A stretch of 21,230 nt of DNA. Origin: Pseudomonadota bacterium (GTDB lineage Bacteria; Pseudomonadota; Alphaproteobacteria; Azospirillales; Azospirillaceae). Under the pieces are notes generated by a model that was not told where the DNA came from, ran no database searches, and saw only the letters and a list, made by a program, of their open reading frames with translations. Made by a program: the position numbers and the translations under genes. Positions 1 to 7,191 of the stretch are shown piece after piece (the stretch's first letter is position 1; every line of letters starts with the position of its first letter). The stretch is taken from NCBI GenBank assembly GCA_023411035.1, contig JAEYPE010000076.1:1-21230 (forward strand), read 5' to 3'.

Positions 1-5
1 CAACG

Positions 6-40
6 AAAAAGGCCGCGCCCCAACCGGGACGCGGCCTTTC
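6..40 (-). terminator. Intrinsic terminator of rpsA
   Basis: On the minus strand a GC-rich stem of about 14 bp with a short AACC/GGTT loop is followed by a run of five T. The single left/right mismatch on the plus strand becomes a G-U pair in minus-strand RNA, which supports the minus orientation. It lies about 70 bases after the rpsA stop, so it probably ends the aroA-cmk-rpsA transcript. Confidence 0.9.
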
Positions 41-108
41 TCTTACCCTTGCGGGGGATCGCGAGCCCCCTCTCCGACGGTGGCGCCGGAGAGGATGGCG
101 TCAGGCGA

Positions 109-1815
109 TCACTCGTCGTTCTGCTGCTTACGCTTCAGAGCGGCGCCCAGGATGTCGCCCAGCGAGGCACCCGAGTCGGACGAACCGAACTCGGCCATCG
201 CCTGCTTTTCTTCCTCCAACTCGCGGGCCTTGATGGACAACGAGATGCGGCGGGAAGCGCGGTCGATCTGGGTGACCTTGGCGTCGACCTTCTCGCCGAC
301 GGCGAAACGGTCCGGGCGCTGTTCGGAACGCTCGCGGGACAGGTCCGACTTGCGGATGAAGCCGGTGTAGCCCTCGCCGACGGCCACTTCGATGCCGCCG
401 TCCGTCACCTGCGTCACGGTGCAGGTCACGACCTCGTTCTTCTTCAGACCGGCGGTGGCAGCCTCGAACGGGTCGTTCGCCAGCTGCTTGATGCCCAGGC
501 TGATGCGCTCCTTCTCGACGTCGACGTCGAGAACCTTGACCTTGACGCGGTCGCCCTTCTTGTACTCGGCGATCGCCTCTTCACCCGACTTGTTCCAGTC
601 GAGATCGGACATGTGGACCATGCCGTCGATGTCGCCCGGCAGGCCGACGAACAGACCGAACTCGGTGATGTTCTTGACTTCGCCTTCCAGCTCGGTGCCC
701 GGACCGAACTTGTCGGTGAAGGTCTCCCACGGGTTGTCCAGGCACTGCTTCAGGCCGAGGCTGATGCGGCGCTTCTGCGGATCGACGTCCAGGACCATGA
801 CCTCGACTTCCTGCGAAGTCGACACGATCTTGCCCGGATGGACGTTCTTCTTGGTCCAGGACATTTCCGAAACGTGGACCAGGCCCTCGATCCCCGGCTC
901 CAGCTCCACGAAGGCGCCGTAGTCGGTGATGTTGGTGACGCGGCCCTTGAACTTCGCGCCGACCGGATACTTCGCCTCGACGCCTTCCCACGGGTCGGCC
1001 TCGAGCTGCTTCATGCCCAGGCTGATGCGCTGGGTTTCCGGGTTGAAGCGGATGACCTGGACCGTGACGGTCTGGCCGATCTGCAGGGCTTCCGACGGAT
1101 GGTTGATGCGGCGCCACGCGATGTCGGTGACGTGCAGCAGGCCGTCCACGCCGCCCAGGTCGACGAACGCACCGTAGTCGGTGATGTTCTTGACGACGCC
1201 CTGGAGGATCTGGCCTTCCTTGAGGTTGGCCACCAGTTCCGAACGGGCCTCGGCGCGGCTCTCTTCGAGCACGGCGCGGCGGGACACGACGATGTTGCCG
1301 CGCGAGCGGTCCATCTTCAGGATCTGGAACGGCTGCGGGGTGCCCAGCAGCGGGGAGATGTCGCGGACCGGACGGATGTCCACCTGCGAACCCGGCAGGA
1401 ACGCCACGGCGCCCGACAGGTCGACGGTGAAGCCGCCCTTGACGCGGCCGAAGATGACGCCGGTGACGCGGGTCTGGTCCTGGAAGGACTTCTCCAGCAG
1501 CGCCCAGGCCTCTTCGCGCTTGGCCTTCTCACGCGACAGAACGGCTTCGCCGTTCTTGTCTTCCATGCGCTCCAGATACACCTCGACGGTGTCGCCCGCC
1601 TTCAGCTCGGGCGGCTGGCCGGCAACGGCGAATTCCTTCAGCGCGACGCGGCCTTCCGACTTCAGGCCGACGTCGATGGTGACCATGTCGTTCTCGACGG
1701 AGACGACGCGGCCCTTGACGACCGAGCCTTCGAGGGACTCGGCCGTGCCGAGCGACTCCTCAAGCAGAGCCGCAAAGCTTTCCTTCTCGCCGGTCCGGGC
1801 CATAGCTTGTGCCAT
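109..1815 (-). CDS. rpsA: 30S ribosomal protein S1
   Basis: S1 binds mRNA leaders and helps the 30S subunit start translation. The 568-aa product has six S1 (OB-fold) repeats: about residues 30-95, 114-180, 200-270, 287-357, 373-444 and 460-528. Repeats 3-5 carry the typical NITDYGAFV or NITEFGLFV strand followed by GL(L/V)HV(S/T) or GMVHMS. Repeats 1, 2 and 6 are more divergent, as usual for S1. The ATG at 1815 (MAQAMART) was chosen because AGGAG sits about 7 bases upstream; the frame runs open 18 codons further without a better start. The gene is last in the ggt/aroA/cmk/rpsA series, 153 bp after cmk, and ends at the terminator at 6-40. The identification is very secure. Confidence 0.98.
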   Translation of the reverse strand: MAQAMARTGEKESFAALLEESLGTAESLEGSVVKGRVVSVENDMVTIDVGLKSEGRVALKEFAVAGQPPELKAGDTVEVYLERMEDKNGEAVLSREKAKREEAWALLEKSFQDQTRVTGVIFGRVKGGFTVDLSGAVAFLPGSQVDIRPVRDISPLLGTPQPFQILKMDRSRGNIVVSRRAVLEESRAEARSELVANLKEGQILQGVVKNITDYGAFVDLGGVDGLLHVTDIAWRRINHPSEALQIGQTVTVQVIRFNPETQRISLGMKQLEADPWEGVEAKYPVGAKFKGRVTNITDYGAFVELEPGIEGLVHVSEMSWTKKNVHPGKIVSTSQEVEVMVLDVDPQKRRISLGLKQCLDNPWETFTDKFGPGTELEGEVKNITEFGLFVGLPGDIDGMVHMSDLDWNKSGEEAIAEYKKGDRVKVKVLDVDVEKERISLGIKQLANDPFEAATAGLKKNEVVTCTVTQVTDGGIEVAVGEGYTGFIRKSDLSRERSEQRPDRFAVGEKVDAKVTQIDRASRRISLSIKARELEEEKQAMAEFGSSDSGASLGDILGAALKRKQQNDE

Positions 1816-1897
1816 TGAAACTCCTAAGGTTGGCCGAAAGCGATCCCGCCCTGGTCCGGCCCGCGGCAAAACGGGTCGGCCCCCGATGGGACCACCG

Positions 1898-1918
1898 CGC
1901 CGGGCACCACGCCCGGCG
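1898..1918 (-). other. Hairpin in the cmk-rpsA intergenic leader
   Basis: A perfect 8-bp stem (CGCCGGGC / GCCCGGCG) with a 5-base loop lies between the cmk stop and the rpsA start. No T run follows on the minus strand, so it is not a clear intrinsic terminator. It could be a processing site, an attenuator or part of an rpsA leader that limits S1 synthesis. That role is an inference; only the stem is seen. Confidence 0.4.
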
Positions 1919-1968
1919 ACTTGGTTGACATGCGTTCCATGGAGGACGAAGCGCCCGGACCCTGATGC

Positions 1969-2631
1969 TCAGACCTTGGGGCCGAAACCGGTTTTCGTTC
2001 CGATAAAGGCGGTCGCCGCTGCGAACGCCTGGTCGGCGTCGAGGGCGGAGGTATCAAGCACAAATGCGTCGGCAGCCGGCCGGAGCGGTGCTACGGTCCT
2101 CTGGCTGTCGCGCGCGTCACGGGCCTTCATGTCCTCCAGGACATCGGACGGTATAGCCGGAATCCCGCGCTCCCGCAACTCCTTGAGTCGCCGCTCGGCC
2201 CGCACCTCCACCGAAGCGGTAACGAACAGCTTGGCATCGGCGTTCGGGCATACGACCGTGCCGACGTCCCGCCCGTCCAGCACCGCCCCTGGCGCGCCGC
2301 CGGGCGGGGTGGCGGCGAAGCGCCGCTGGAAGTCGAGCAGGGCGGACCGCACCTCCGGCACCACCGCGACCTTGGAGGCCGCCTGTGCCGCCTCGTCGCT
2401 GCGCAGGGCCGGGTCGTTCAGGATGCCGTCCTCCGGCTGCAATGCGCGGGCGGCTCGTGCCGCGGCCTCCGCGTCCGCCGGGTCGCCGCCCGCGCGCAGG
2501 ACGCTGACGCCCACGGCGCGGTAGAGCGCCCCGGTGTCGAGATGCGCGAAGCCGTAAGCCTGCGCGACCCGCTTGGACAGCGTGCCCTTGCCCGCCGCCG
2601 CCGGGCCGTCGATGGCGACCACCAGACCCAT
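1969..2631 (-). CDS. cmk: Cytidylate kinase
   Basis: Cmk transfers phosphate from ATP to CMP or dCMP, recycling cytidylates for nucleic acid and lipid synthesis. The 220-aa product has the P-loop GPAAAGKGT at residues 9-17, the HLDTGALYRAVG substrate segment, LDGRDVGTVV, and the DARDSQRTVAPL lid region. All are hallmarks of bacterial Cmk, and the length is normal. ATG at 2631 is preferred: AAGGGG lies 10 bases upstream. A GTG at 2640 is in frame and overlaps the aroA TGA, but the same Shine-Dalgarno would sit almost on top of it. The gene follows aroA with essentially no gap, so the two are very probably co-transcribed and coupled. Confidence 0.96.
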   Translation of the reverse strand: MGLVVAIDGPAAAGKGTLSKRVAQAYGFAHLDTGALYRAVGVSVLRAGGDPADAEAAARAARALQPEDGILNDPALRSDEAAQAASKVAVVPEVRSALLDFQRRFAATPPGGAPGAVLDGRDVGTVVCPNADAKLFVTASVEVRAERRLKELRERGIPAIPSDVLEDMKARDARDSQRTVAPLRPAADAFVLDTSALDADQAFAAATAFIGTKTGFGPKV

Positions 2632-2636
2632 CGCCG

Positions 2637-3974
2637 TCACACCCCTTCGATCTTCGCGCCGAGGCCGTTCATCAGATCGACGAAGCCGGGGAAGCTCGTT
2701 TCAATGAAGGCGCCGTCGTCCACCCGGACCGGCTCGGCGGTAGCCATACCCAGCACCAGGAAGCTCATGGCGATGCGGTGGTCCATGGCGGTGGCGACGG
2801 TGGCGCCGCCCTGCGGCGGCTTGCCGGTGCCGTAGACGGTCAGGCTGTCGTCGGCCCCGACCTCCACCTTCACGCCGCACTTGGTCAGCCCGTCGGCGAC
2901 CATGGCGAGGCGGTCGCTCTCCTTCACGCGCAGCTCCTTCAGGCCGAGCATGACGGTGGTGCCCTCGGCGCAGGCGGCGGCGGCGGCGAGGATCGGGTAT
3001 TCGTCGATCATGCTGGGCGCGCGGTCCGCCGGGACGACGATGCCCTTCAGCGGCCCGTGCTTCACCCGCAGGTCGGCCACCGGCTCGCCCGCCTCGTCGC
3101 GGCGGTTCTCGAAGGCGATGTTCGCGCCCATCTCCACCAGCGTGGTGTACAGGCCGGTGCGGTGCGGGTTCATGCCGACGCCGGGAAGCAGCACCTCCGA
3201 ACCGGGGCGCAGCAGCGCCGCCACCGCCGGGAAGGCGGCGGAGCTGGGGTCGCCCGGCACGACGATCTCGCGCCCCGTCAGTTCCGGCTGGCCGACGACA
3301 GAGACGGCGAGCGCGCCGTCCTCCAGCCGCTCGGTCGTCACGGTGGCGCCGAAATGGCGCAGCATCAGCTCGGTATGGTCGCGGGTCGGCTCCGCCTCGA
3401 TCACGGTGGTGGTGCCGGCGGTGTTCAGGCCGCAGAGGATGATCGCCGACTTCACCTGGGCGGAGGCCACCGGCAGGCGGTAGGTGATCGGAACGGTTCG
3501 GTCGCTGCCCACCACGGTCAGCGGCAGCCGCCCGCCGGACCGCCCGACGAAGCGCGCGCCCATCTGCTCCAGCGGGCCGGTCACGCGGGCCATCGGGCGC
3601 TTGTTCAGCGAGGCGTCGCCGGTGAAGACGCAGGTGATCGGGTGCGACGCGACGAGGCCCATCAGCAGACGCGCCGCCGTGCCGCTGTTGCCCATGTCGA
3701 GCACCTGCGCCGGCTCGCCCAGCCCGCCCAGCCCGACGCCGCGCACGCGCCACACGCCGTCGCCGCCGCGCTCCGCCTGGGCGCCCAGCAGGCGCATGGC
3801 GGCGGCGGTGTGCAGCACGTCCTCCCCTTCCAGCAGGCCGTGGATGACGGTTTCGCCCACCGCCACGGCGCCCAGCATCAGCGACCGGTGCGAAATCGAC
3901 TTGTCGCCCGGCACGCGGATGGTGCCGGCCAGCGCGCCGGTGACGGATGAGCGAAGCGGCTTCGCCTGAAGCAT
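2637..3974 (-). CDS. aroA: 3-phosphoshikimate 1-carboxyvinyltransferase (EPSP synthase, class II)
   Basis: EPSP synthase joins phosphoenolpyruvate to shikimate-3-phosphate, the sixth step of the shikimate pathway. The 445-aa product shows PGDKSISHRS near residue 22, GNSGTAARLL from 95, KRPMARVTGPL from 125, SAQVKSA at 171-177, RDHTELML near 198, DEYPILA at 324-330, LRVKESDR at 348-355 and MDHRIAMSF near 397. From memory this resembles the Agrobacterium CP4 (class II) enzyme more than E. coli AroA. Where CP4 has Ala100, this protein has Gly98. ATG at 3974 was chosen because GGGGAG lies 7 bases upstream; the open frame continues to 4058 without support. It is directly followed by cmk. Confidence 0.97.
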   Translation of the reverse strand: MLQAKPLRSSVTGALAGTIRVPGDKSISHRSLMLGAVAVGETVIHGLLEGEDVLHTAAAMRLLGAQAERGGDGVWRVRGVGLGGLGEPAQVLDMGNSGTAARLLMGLVASHPITCVFTGDASLNKRPMARVTGPLEQMGARFVGRSGGRLPLTVVGSDRTVPITYRLPVASAQVKSAIILCGLNTAGTTTVIEAEPTRDHTELMLRHFGATVTTERLEDGALAVSVVGQPELTGREIVVPGDPSSAAFPAVAALLRPGSEVLLPGVGMNPHRTGLYTTLVEMGANIAFENRRDEAGEPVADLRVKHGPLKGIVVPADRAPSMIDEYPILAAAAACAEGTTVMLGLKELRVKESDRLAMVADGLTKCGVKVEVGADDSLTVYGTGKPPQGGATVATAMDHRIAMSFLVLGMATAEPVRVDDGAFIETSFPGFVDLMNGLGAKIEGV

Positions 3975-4073
3975 GGGAGAACTCCCCAGACAAGAGGACG
4001 GAACGGAATGGATCAAGGGGGGAGTACCTAGCACAGCGGAAACGGTGAAGCGAGACATGCGCAGTCCTCGCGG

Positions 4074-5840
4074 TCAGTCGCCGACCGCCACACCCTCACG
4101 CCGGGTGTCCGCCCCGCCGGACAGGCCCTGGCCGGTCACGGTGATAGCCTGGGTGCCGGAGGTCAGCTCCATCGCCTTGACCGTGTGCCCCCGCGCCTCC
4201 AGCGCCGCCTTCCAGCCTTCCGCCTCGGTGCCCTGCTCCAGTTCGGTCGGGCCGTTGCGGCTGCCGAAGTTGGGTGCGTCCACCGCCGCCTGCGGGTCCA
4301 GGCCCCAATCGAGCAGCGCGATCAGCGTCTTGCCCACATAGTTGATGATGTTGCTGCCGCCCGGCGATCCCACCGACGCCACCAGGGCGCCGTCGCGGAA
4401 GACCAGCGTCGGCGCCATGGAACTGCGCGGGCGCTTGCCCGGCTCCACGCGGTTGGCGACGGGCTTGCCGTCCTCCGTGGGGGTGAAGGCGAAGTCGGTC
4501 AGCTCGTTGTTCAGCAGGAAGCCCCGCACCATCAGGCGTGAGCCGAAGCCGTCCTCGATGGTCGTGGTCATGGCGACCGCGTTGCCCGCCCCGTCCACGA
4601 CGGAGATATGGCTGGTCCCATGCTCCGCCGCCTCCGCATGGCCCCAGGCGCGGCCCTCCCTGAAGGGCGGCTCGCCCGGCTGGGCCTTGCCCATGGAGCG
4701 GTCGCCGATCAGGGCGGCGCGGCCCGCCAGATAGCCGCGGTCGAGCAGGCCGCGCACCGGCACCGGCACGAAATCCGGATCGGCCAGATAGAGCCCGCGG
4801 TCGGCGAAGGCGAGCCGCCCGGCCTCGGAAAGCCAGTGCGCCGCCAGCGCCGGGTCGTCGCGGGTGGCGGCCATGTCGCGGCCTTCCAGAAAGGCCAGCA
4901 TCTGCAACACCGCGATCCCGCCGGAGCTGGGCGGCCCCATGCCGCACAGAATGTAGGCGCGGTAGGGACCGCAGACCGGCTCCCGCTCCTTCACGCGGTA
5001 GGCTTTCAGGTCGGCCTCGGTCATGTCGCCGGGGTTGGTGGGGTGGCCGGTCACCGCCTTCACGATGTCGGCGGCGACAGGACCCTCGTAGAAGGCGGCG
5101 GAGCCTTTCTCCGCGATGGCGCGCAGGGTCGCCGCGAAGTCCGGATTCCTCAGCGCATGGCCGACCGGCCAGGGCGCGCCGTCCGGCTGGTAGAAATAGG
5201 CGCGCGCCGCGGGATTGGCCGGCAGGTGTTTCTCCATCGCCAGTTGGCCGTTCAGCCGCGGGCTGACCGTGAAGCCGTTCTCGGCCAGCGCGATGGCGCG
5301 CTCGAACAGGCGCGGCCAGGGCAGCGTGCCGTGTTTCCGGTGGACGTGCTCCAGCAGCTTCACCGTGCCCGGCACGCCGACCGACCGGCCGCCGACCACC
5401 GCGTCGTAGAAGGGCATCGGCTTGCCGTCCGCTCCCAGGAAACGGTCGGGCTTCGCCGCGGCGGGCGCCGTTTCACGCCCGTCGATGGAGGTCACCGTCC
5501 TGGTCGCGGCGTCGTAATGCAGCAGGAAGGCGCCGCCCCCGATGCCGGAGCTTTGCGGCTCCACCAGATTGAGGACGAGCTGCACGGCGACGGCGGCGTC
5601 CACGGCGCTGCCGCCCGCCCGCAGGACCTCCCGCCCGGCCTCCGCCGCCAGCGGATTCGCGGCGGCGACCATGTGGCGCGCCGCCAGATCGACCTTGCGG
5701 CTGCCGCGCCCGGTCGCGCGCTCCGGCGCCACGTCTCCCGCGGCGGACGGCGCCGTCTGGGCCACGGCTTCCAGCGGCATCGCCGCCAGCAACACGGCGC
5801 AAAGCACCGCCCGCCAGCGGCGGGACAACATCGTCGGCAT
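4074..5840 (-). CDS. ggt: Gamma-glutamyltransferase (glutathione hydrolase precursor)
   Basis: GGT cleaves or transfers the gamma-glutamyl group of glutathione and related compounds in the periplasm. The 588-aa precursor starts with a signal peptide (RRWR, hydrophobic stretch, AVAQ near residue 27). DGRETAP at 120-126 supplies the Arg that binds the gamma-glutamyl carboxylate. GTSH with Thr409 is the autocleavage site and nucleophile that begins the small subunit, and GSPGGSNI at 491-498 is the oxyanion-hole loop. The C-terminus (GADTRREGVAVGD) is typical. The ATG at 5840 has GGAGGAG 4 bases upstream. The gene is 99 bp ahead of aroA on the same strand. Metabolically it has no obvious link to aroA-cmk-rpsA, so it may simply read into that operon. 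Confidence 0.96.
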   Translation of the reverse strand: MPTMLSRRWRAVLCAVLLAAMPLEAVAQTAPSAAGDVAPERATGRGSRKVDLAARHMVAAANPLAAEAGREVLRAGGSAVDAAVAVQLVLNLVEPQSSGIGGGAFLLHYDAATRTVTSIDGRETAPAAAKPDRFLGADGKPMPFYDAVVGGRSVGVPGTVKLLEHVHRKHGTLPWPRLFERAIALAENGFTVSPRLNGQLAMEKHLPANPAARAYFYQPDGAPWPVGHALRNPDFAATLRAIAEKGSAAFYEGPVAADIVKAVTGHPTNPGDMTEADLKAYRVKEREPVCGPYRAYILCGMGPPSSGGIAVLQMLAFLEGRDMAATRDDPALAAHWLSEAGRLAFADRGLYLADPDFVPVPVRGLLDRGYLAGRAALIGDRSMGKAQPGEPPFREGRAWGHAEAAEHGTSHISVVDGAGNAVAMTTTIEDGFGSRLMVRGFLLNNELTDFAFTPTEDGKPVANRVEPGKRPRSSMAPTLVFRDGALVASVGSPGGSNIINYVGKTLIALLDWGLDPQAAVDAPNFGSRNGPTELEQGTEAEGWKAALEARGHTVKAMELTSGTQAITVTGQGLSGGADTRREGVAVGD

Positions 5841-5970
5841 CCGGCTCCTCCCCCCTTATCGTTGTATCTCATTGCATCCGGATTCGCGGCCCGGCGGACA
5901 GCAGTATGGTGAAGTTTGGGGTCGATCACCGGCCATGCCACGCCGCCGGCGGCGTTCGGCGAACTTTTTT

Positions 5971-5999
5971 TTGACAAGTGCCCGCAGGCATGGCAAAGG
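5971..5999 (+). promoter_or_regulatory. Possible promoter for the TIGR02300 gene (-35-like TTGACA)
   Basis: The 216-bp space between the divergent ggt and TIGR02300 genes contains a perfect TTGACA (5971-5976) after a run of eight or more T. The matching -10 position (5994-5999, CAAAGG) is poor, so only the -35-like hexamer is convincing. I see no clear promoter for ggt on the other strand. Confidence 0.3.
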
Positions 6000-6056
6000 G
6001 CGCGGCTTGTAATTCCCGAATTGGGCATCCCCTAGGAACGTGACGGAGGACGAGGC

Positions 6057-6446
6057 GTGGCCAAACCCGAATGGGGCGTCAAGCGCATCTGCCCGAGCTG
6101 TGGCGCGCGCTATTACGATCTGCGCAAGGACCCGCCGGTGTGCCCGAACTGCGGATCGCAGTTCGATCCCGAGGCGTTGCTGAAATCCCGCAAGGCGCGC
6201 CCGGCGCCGGTTGACGACGTGAAGAAGGCCCCGGTGGTCTCGGAAGACGAGGACATCGAGACCGAGAGCGAGGACGAAGAGGCCGCCGAACTCGACGAGG
6301 TCGAGGACGACGTCTCCGTCGAGGACATCGAGGAAGCCGACGAGACGCCGGAGGACGATGTCCTGATCGAGGACACCTCGGAGCTGGGCGAGGACGACAT
6401 GGACGAGGTCGTCGACGTCGAAGGCGAGGACGAGGAGGAGCGCTGA
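6057..6446 (+). CDS. TIGR02300 family ('FYDLN acid') zinc-ribbon acidic protein
   Basis: The 129-aa product has two parts. The N-terminus holds a zinc-ribbon pattern, CPSC at residues 13-16 and CPNC near 30-33, around RYYDLRKDPP, the counterpart of the FYDLN motif that names the family. From about residue 60 onward the tail is almost entirely Asp/Glu with Val, Ile and Ser, and is probably disordered. The family is conserved in Alphaproteobacteria; I know of no established function. The start is GTG at 6057 with GGAGGA 6 bases upstream. A 6-bp stem at 6451-6467 follows the stop but lacks a T run, so transcription may continue towards the tRNA gene. Binding to a basic partner through the acidic tail would be a guess. 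Confidence 0.9.
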   Translation: MAKPEWGVKRICPSCGARYYDLRKDPPVCPNCGSQFDPEALLKSRKARPAPVDDVKKAPVVSEDEDIETESEDEEAAELDEVEDDVSVEDIEEADETPEDDVLIEDTSELGEDDMDEVVDVEGEDEEER

Positions 6447-6499
6447 CCGGCGCCCTTGCGGAGGGCGGGAAAAAAGGTGGACGGGGCCGAATTTTTCTC

Positions 6500-6528
6500 T
6501 TGCATCGGACCCCTGTCCTGACCAATAT
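6500..6528 (+). promoter_or_regulatory. Sigma-70-type promoter of the tRNA-Ala gene
   Basis: TTGCAT (6500-6505) and CAATAT (6523-6528) are separated by exactly 17 bases. The expected start near 6535 lies about 40 bases before the tRNA 5' end. A T-rich stretch precedes the -35 box. Confidence 0.6.
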
Positions 6529-6573
6529 CCCGCTCCACCGAGGCAGGCCGCACGGCCAGCCACCCAGAGTTTC

Positions 6574-6649
<76 letters not shown>

Positions 6650-6650
6650 A

Positions 6651-6696
6651 ACGCCCGAAGGGCCTGCGCAGAGATGCGCGGGCCCTTCGGCGTTTC
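6651..6696 (+). terminator. Terminator after tRNA-Ala
   Basis: Starting two bases after the CCA end, a long hairpin pairs 6651-6664 with 6681-6693 (one bulged C at 6654), with an inner GCGC/GCGC extension. It is followed by TTTC only. The stem is strong but the T tract is short. Confidence 0.75.
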
Positions 6697-6738
6697 GGGG
6701 TGTTTCCCGGGACGTTGTTCCCCTCTTCCACCACCGTC

Positions 6739-6752
6739 TTGACAGGCGTCAA
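6739..6752 (+). promoter_or_regulatory. FNR/FixK/DNR-type binding site
   Basis: TTGAC-AGGC-GTCAA is a perfect 5-4-5 palindrome matching the CRP/FNR-family anaerobic or nitric-oxide regulator consensus (TTGAY-N4-RTCAA). Its centre is 76 bases upstream of the start codon at 6822. A class II activated promoter would then start near 6787, leaving a short leader with AGGA at 6812-6815. No convincing -10 box was identified. Confidence 0.65.
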
Positions 6753-6821
6753 GGAACGCTCTTTGGTCGGGCGGCAGCGTCGGCTGCGCCGATTCCCTTT
6801 CCTCCCTGCTCAGGATACGCC

Positions 6822-7115
6822 ATGCCCGCCACGATGGTGACCGCCACGATGGACGCCGACACCCTGTCCGCCGAAACCACCCTGGGGGCGCTGAACGCGC
6901 TCGACCCGCAGGCCATGGGCCGGCTGGCGCAGATCCATCCCGTCTTCAACCCCGGCGTCGGCGTGCCGGACAGCGCCAGCCTGGGCGATCTCGCCAAGGC
7001 CACCGGCATTCCGCTGGACGTCCTGCTGGCCGCCGCGCGCGGCGCCATCCACGTCACGGCCCCGGAGGGCGGTTGCGGCTGCGGCGGCGGGGGTTGCGGC
7101 ACCACCCGGCACTGA
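6822..7115 (+). CDS. Small helical protein (DUF1858/ScdA-N-like) with Cys/Gly tail
   Basis: A 97-aa protein of uncertain function. Residues about 15-76 look like a small helical domain: LGALNALDPQAMGRLAQIHP, then SASLGDLAKATGIPLDVLL. The HP motif followed by a 'tLxdlAkatGip...LL' helix resembles the DUF1858/ScdA N-terminal domain fold seen with proteins of nitrosative stress or anaerobic redox metabolism. This is recognition by pattern, not by search. The C-terminus is GGCGCGGGGCG with Cys85, Cys87 and Cys92, able in principle to bind metal or form a redox disulfide. ATG at 6822 has AGGA 6 bases upstream; ATG at 6834 is an alternative. The perfect FNR-type site upstream suggests induction at low oxygen or by NO. 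The pirin gene follows after 76 bp and may be co-transcribed. Confidence 0.75.
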   Translation: MPATMVTATMDADTLSAETTLGALNALDPQAMGRLAQIHPVFNPGVGVPDSASLGDLAKATGIPLDVLLAAARGAIHVTAPEGGCGCGGGGCGTTRH

Positions 7116-7191
7116 GCGCTTTTCCCCTCCCATTCCCGGCGCCCGCCCCCACCTGTTGGTGGCACCGATCATCAGAAACGGGAGGACGATC

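Noticed and set aside
49..1818. 589-codon plus-strand open frame
   Set aside because: It is exactly antisense to rpsA, is rich in Asp/Leu/Gly/Arg from mirrored codons and has no domain; a high-GC shadow.
5991..6010. TGGCA...TTGT as a sigma-54 promoter
   Set aside because: The spacing between the GG and TTG elements is about five bases too long for a -24/-12 promoter.
6451..6467. Stem after the TIGR02300 stop as a terminator
   Set aside because: Only 6 bp with no following T run; A residues follow instead.
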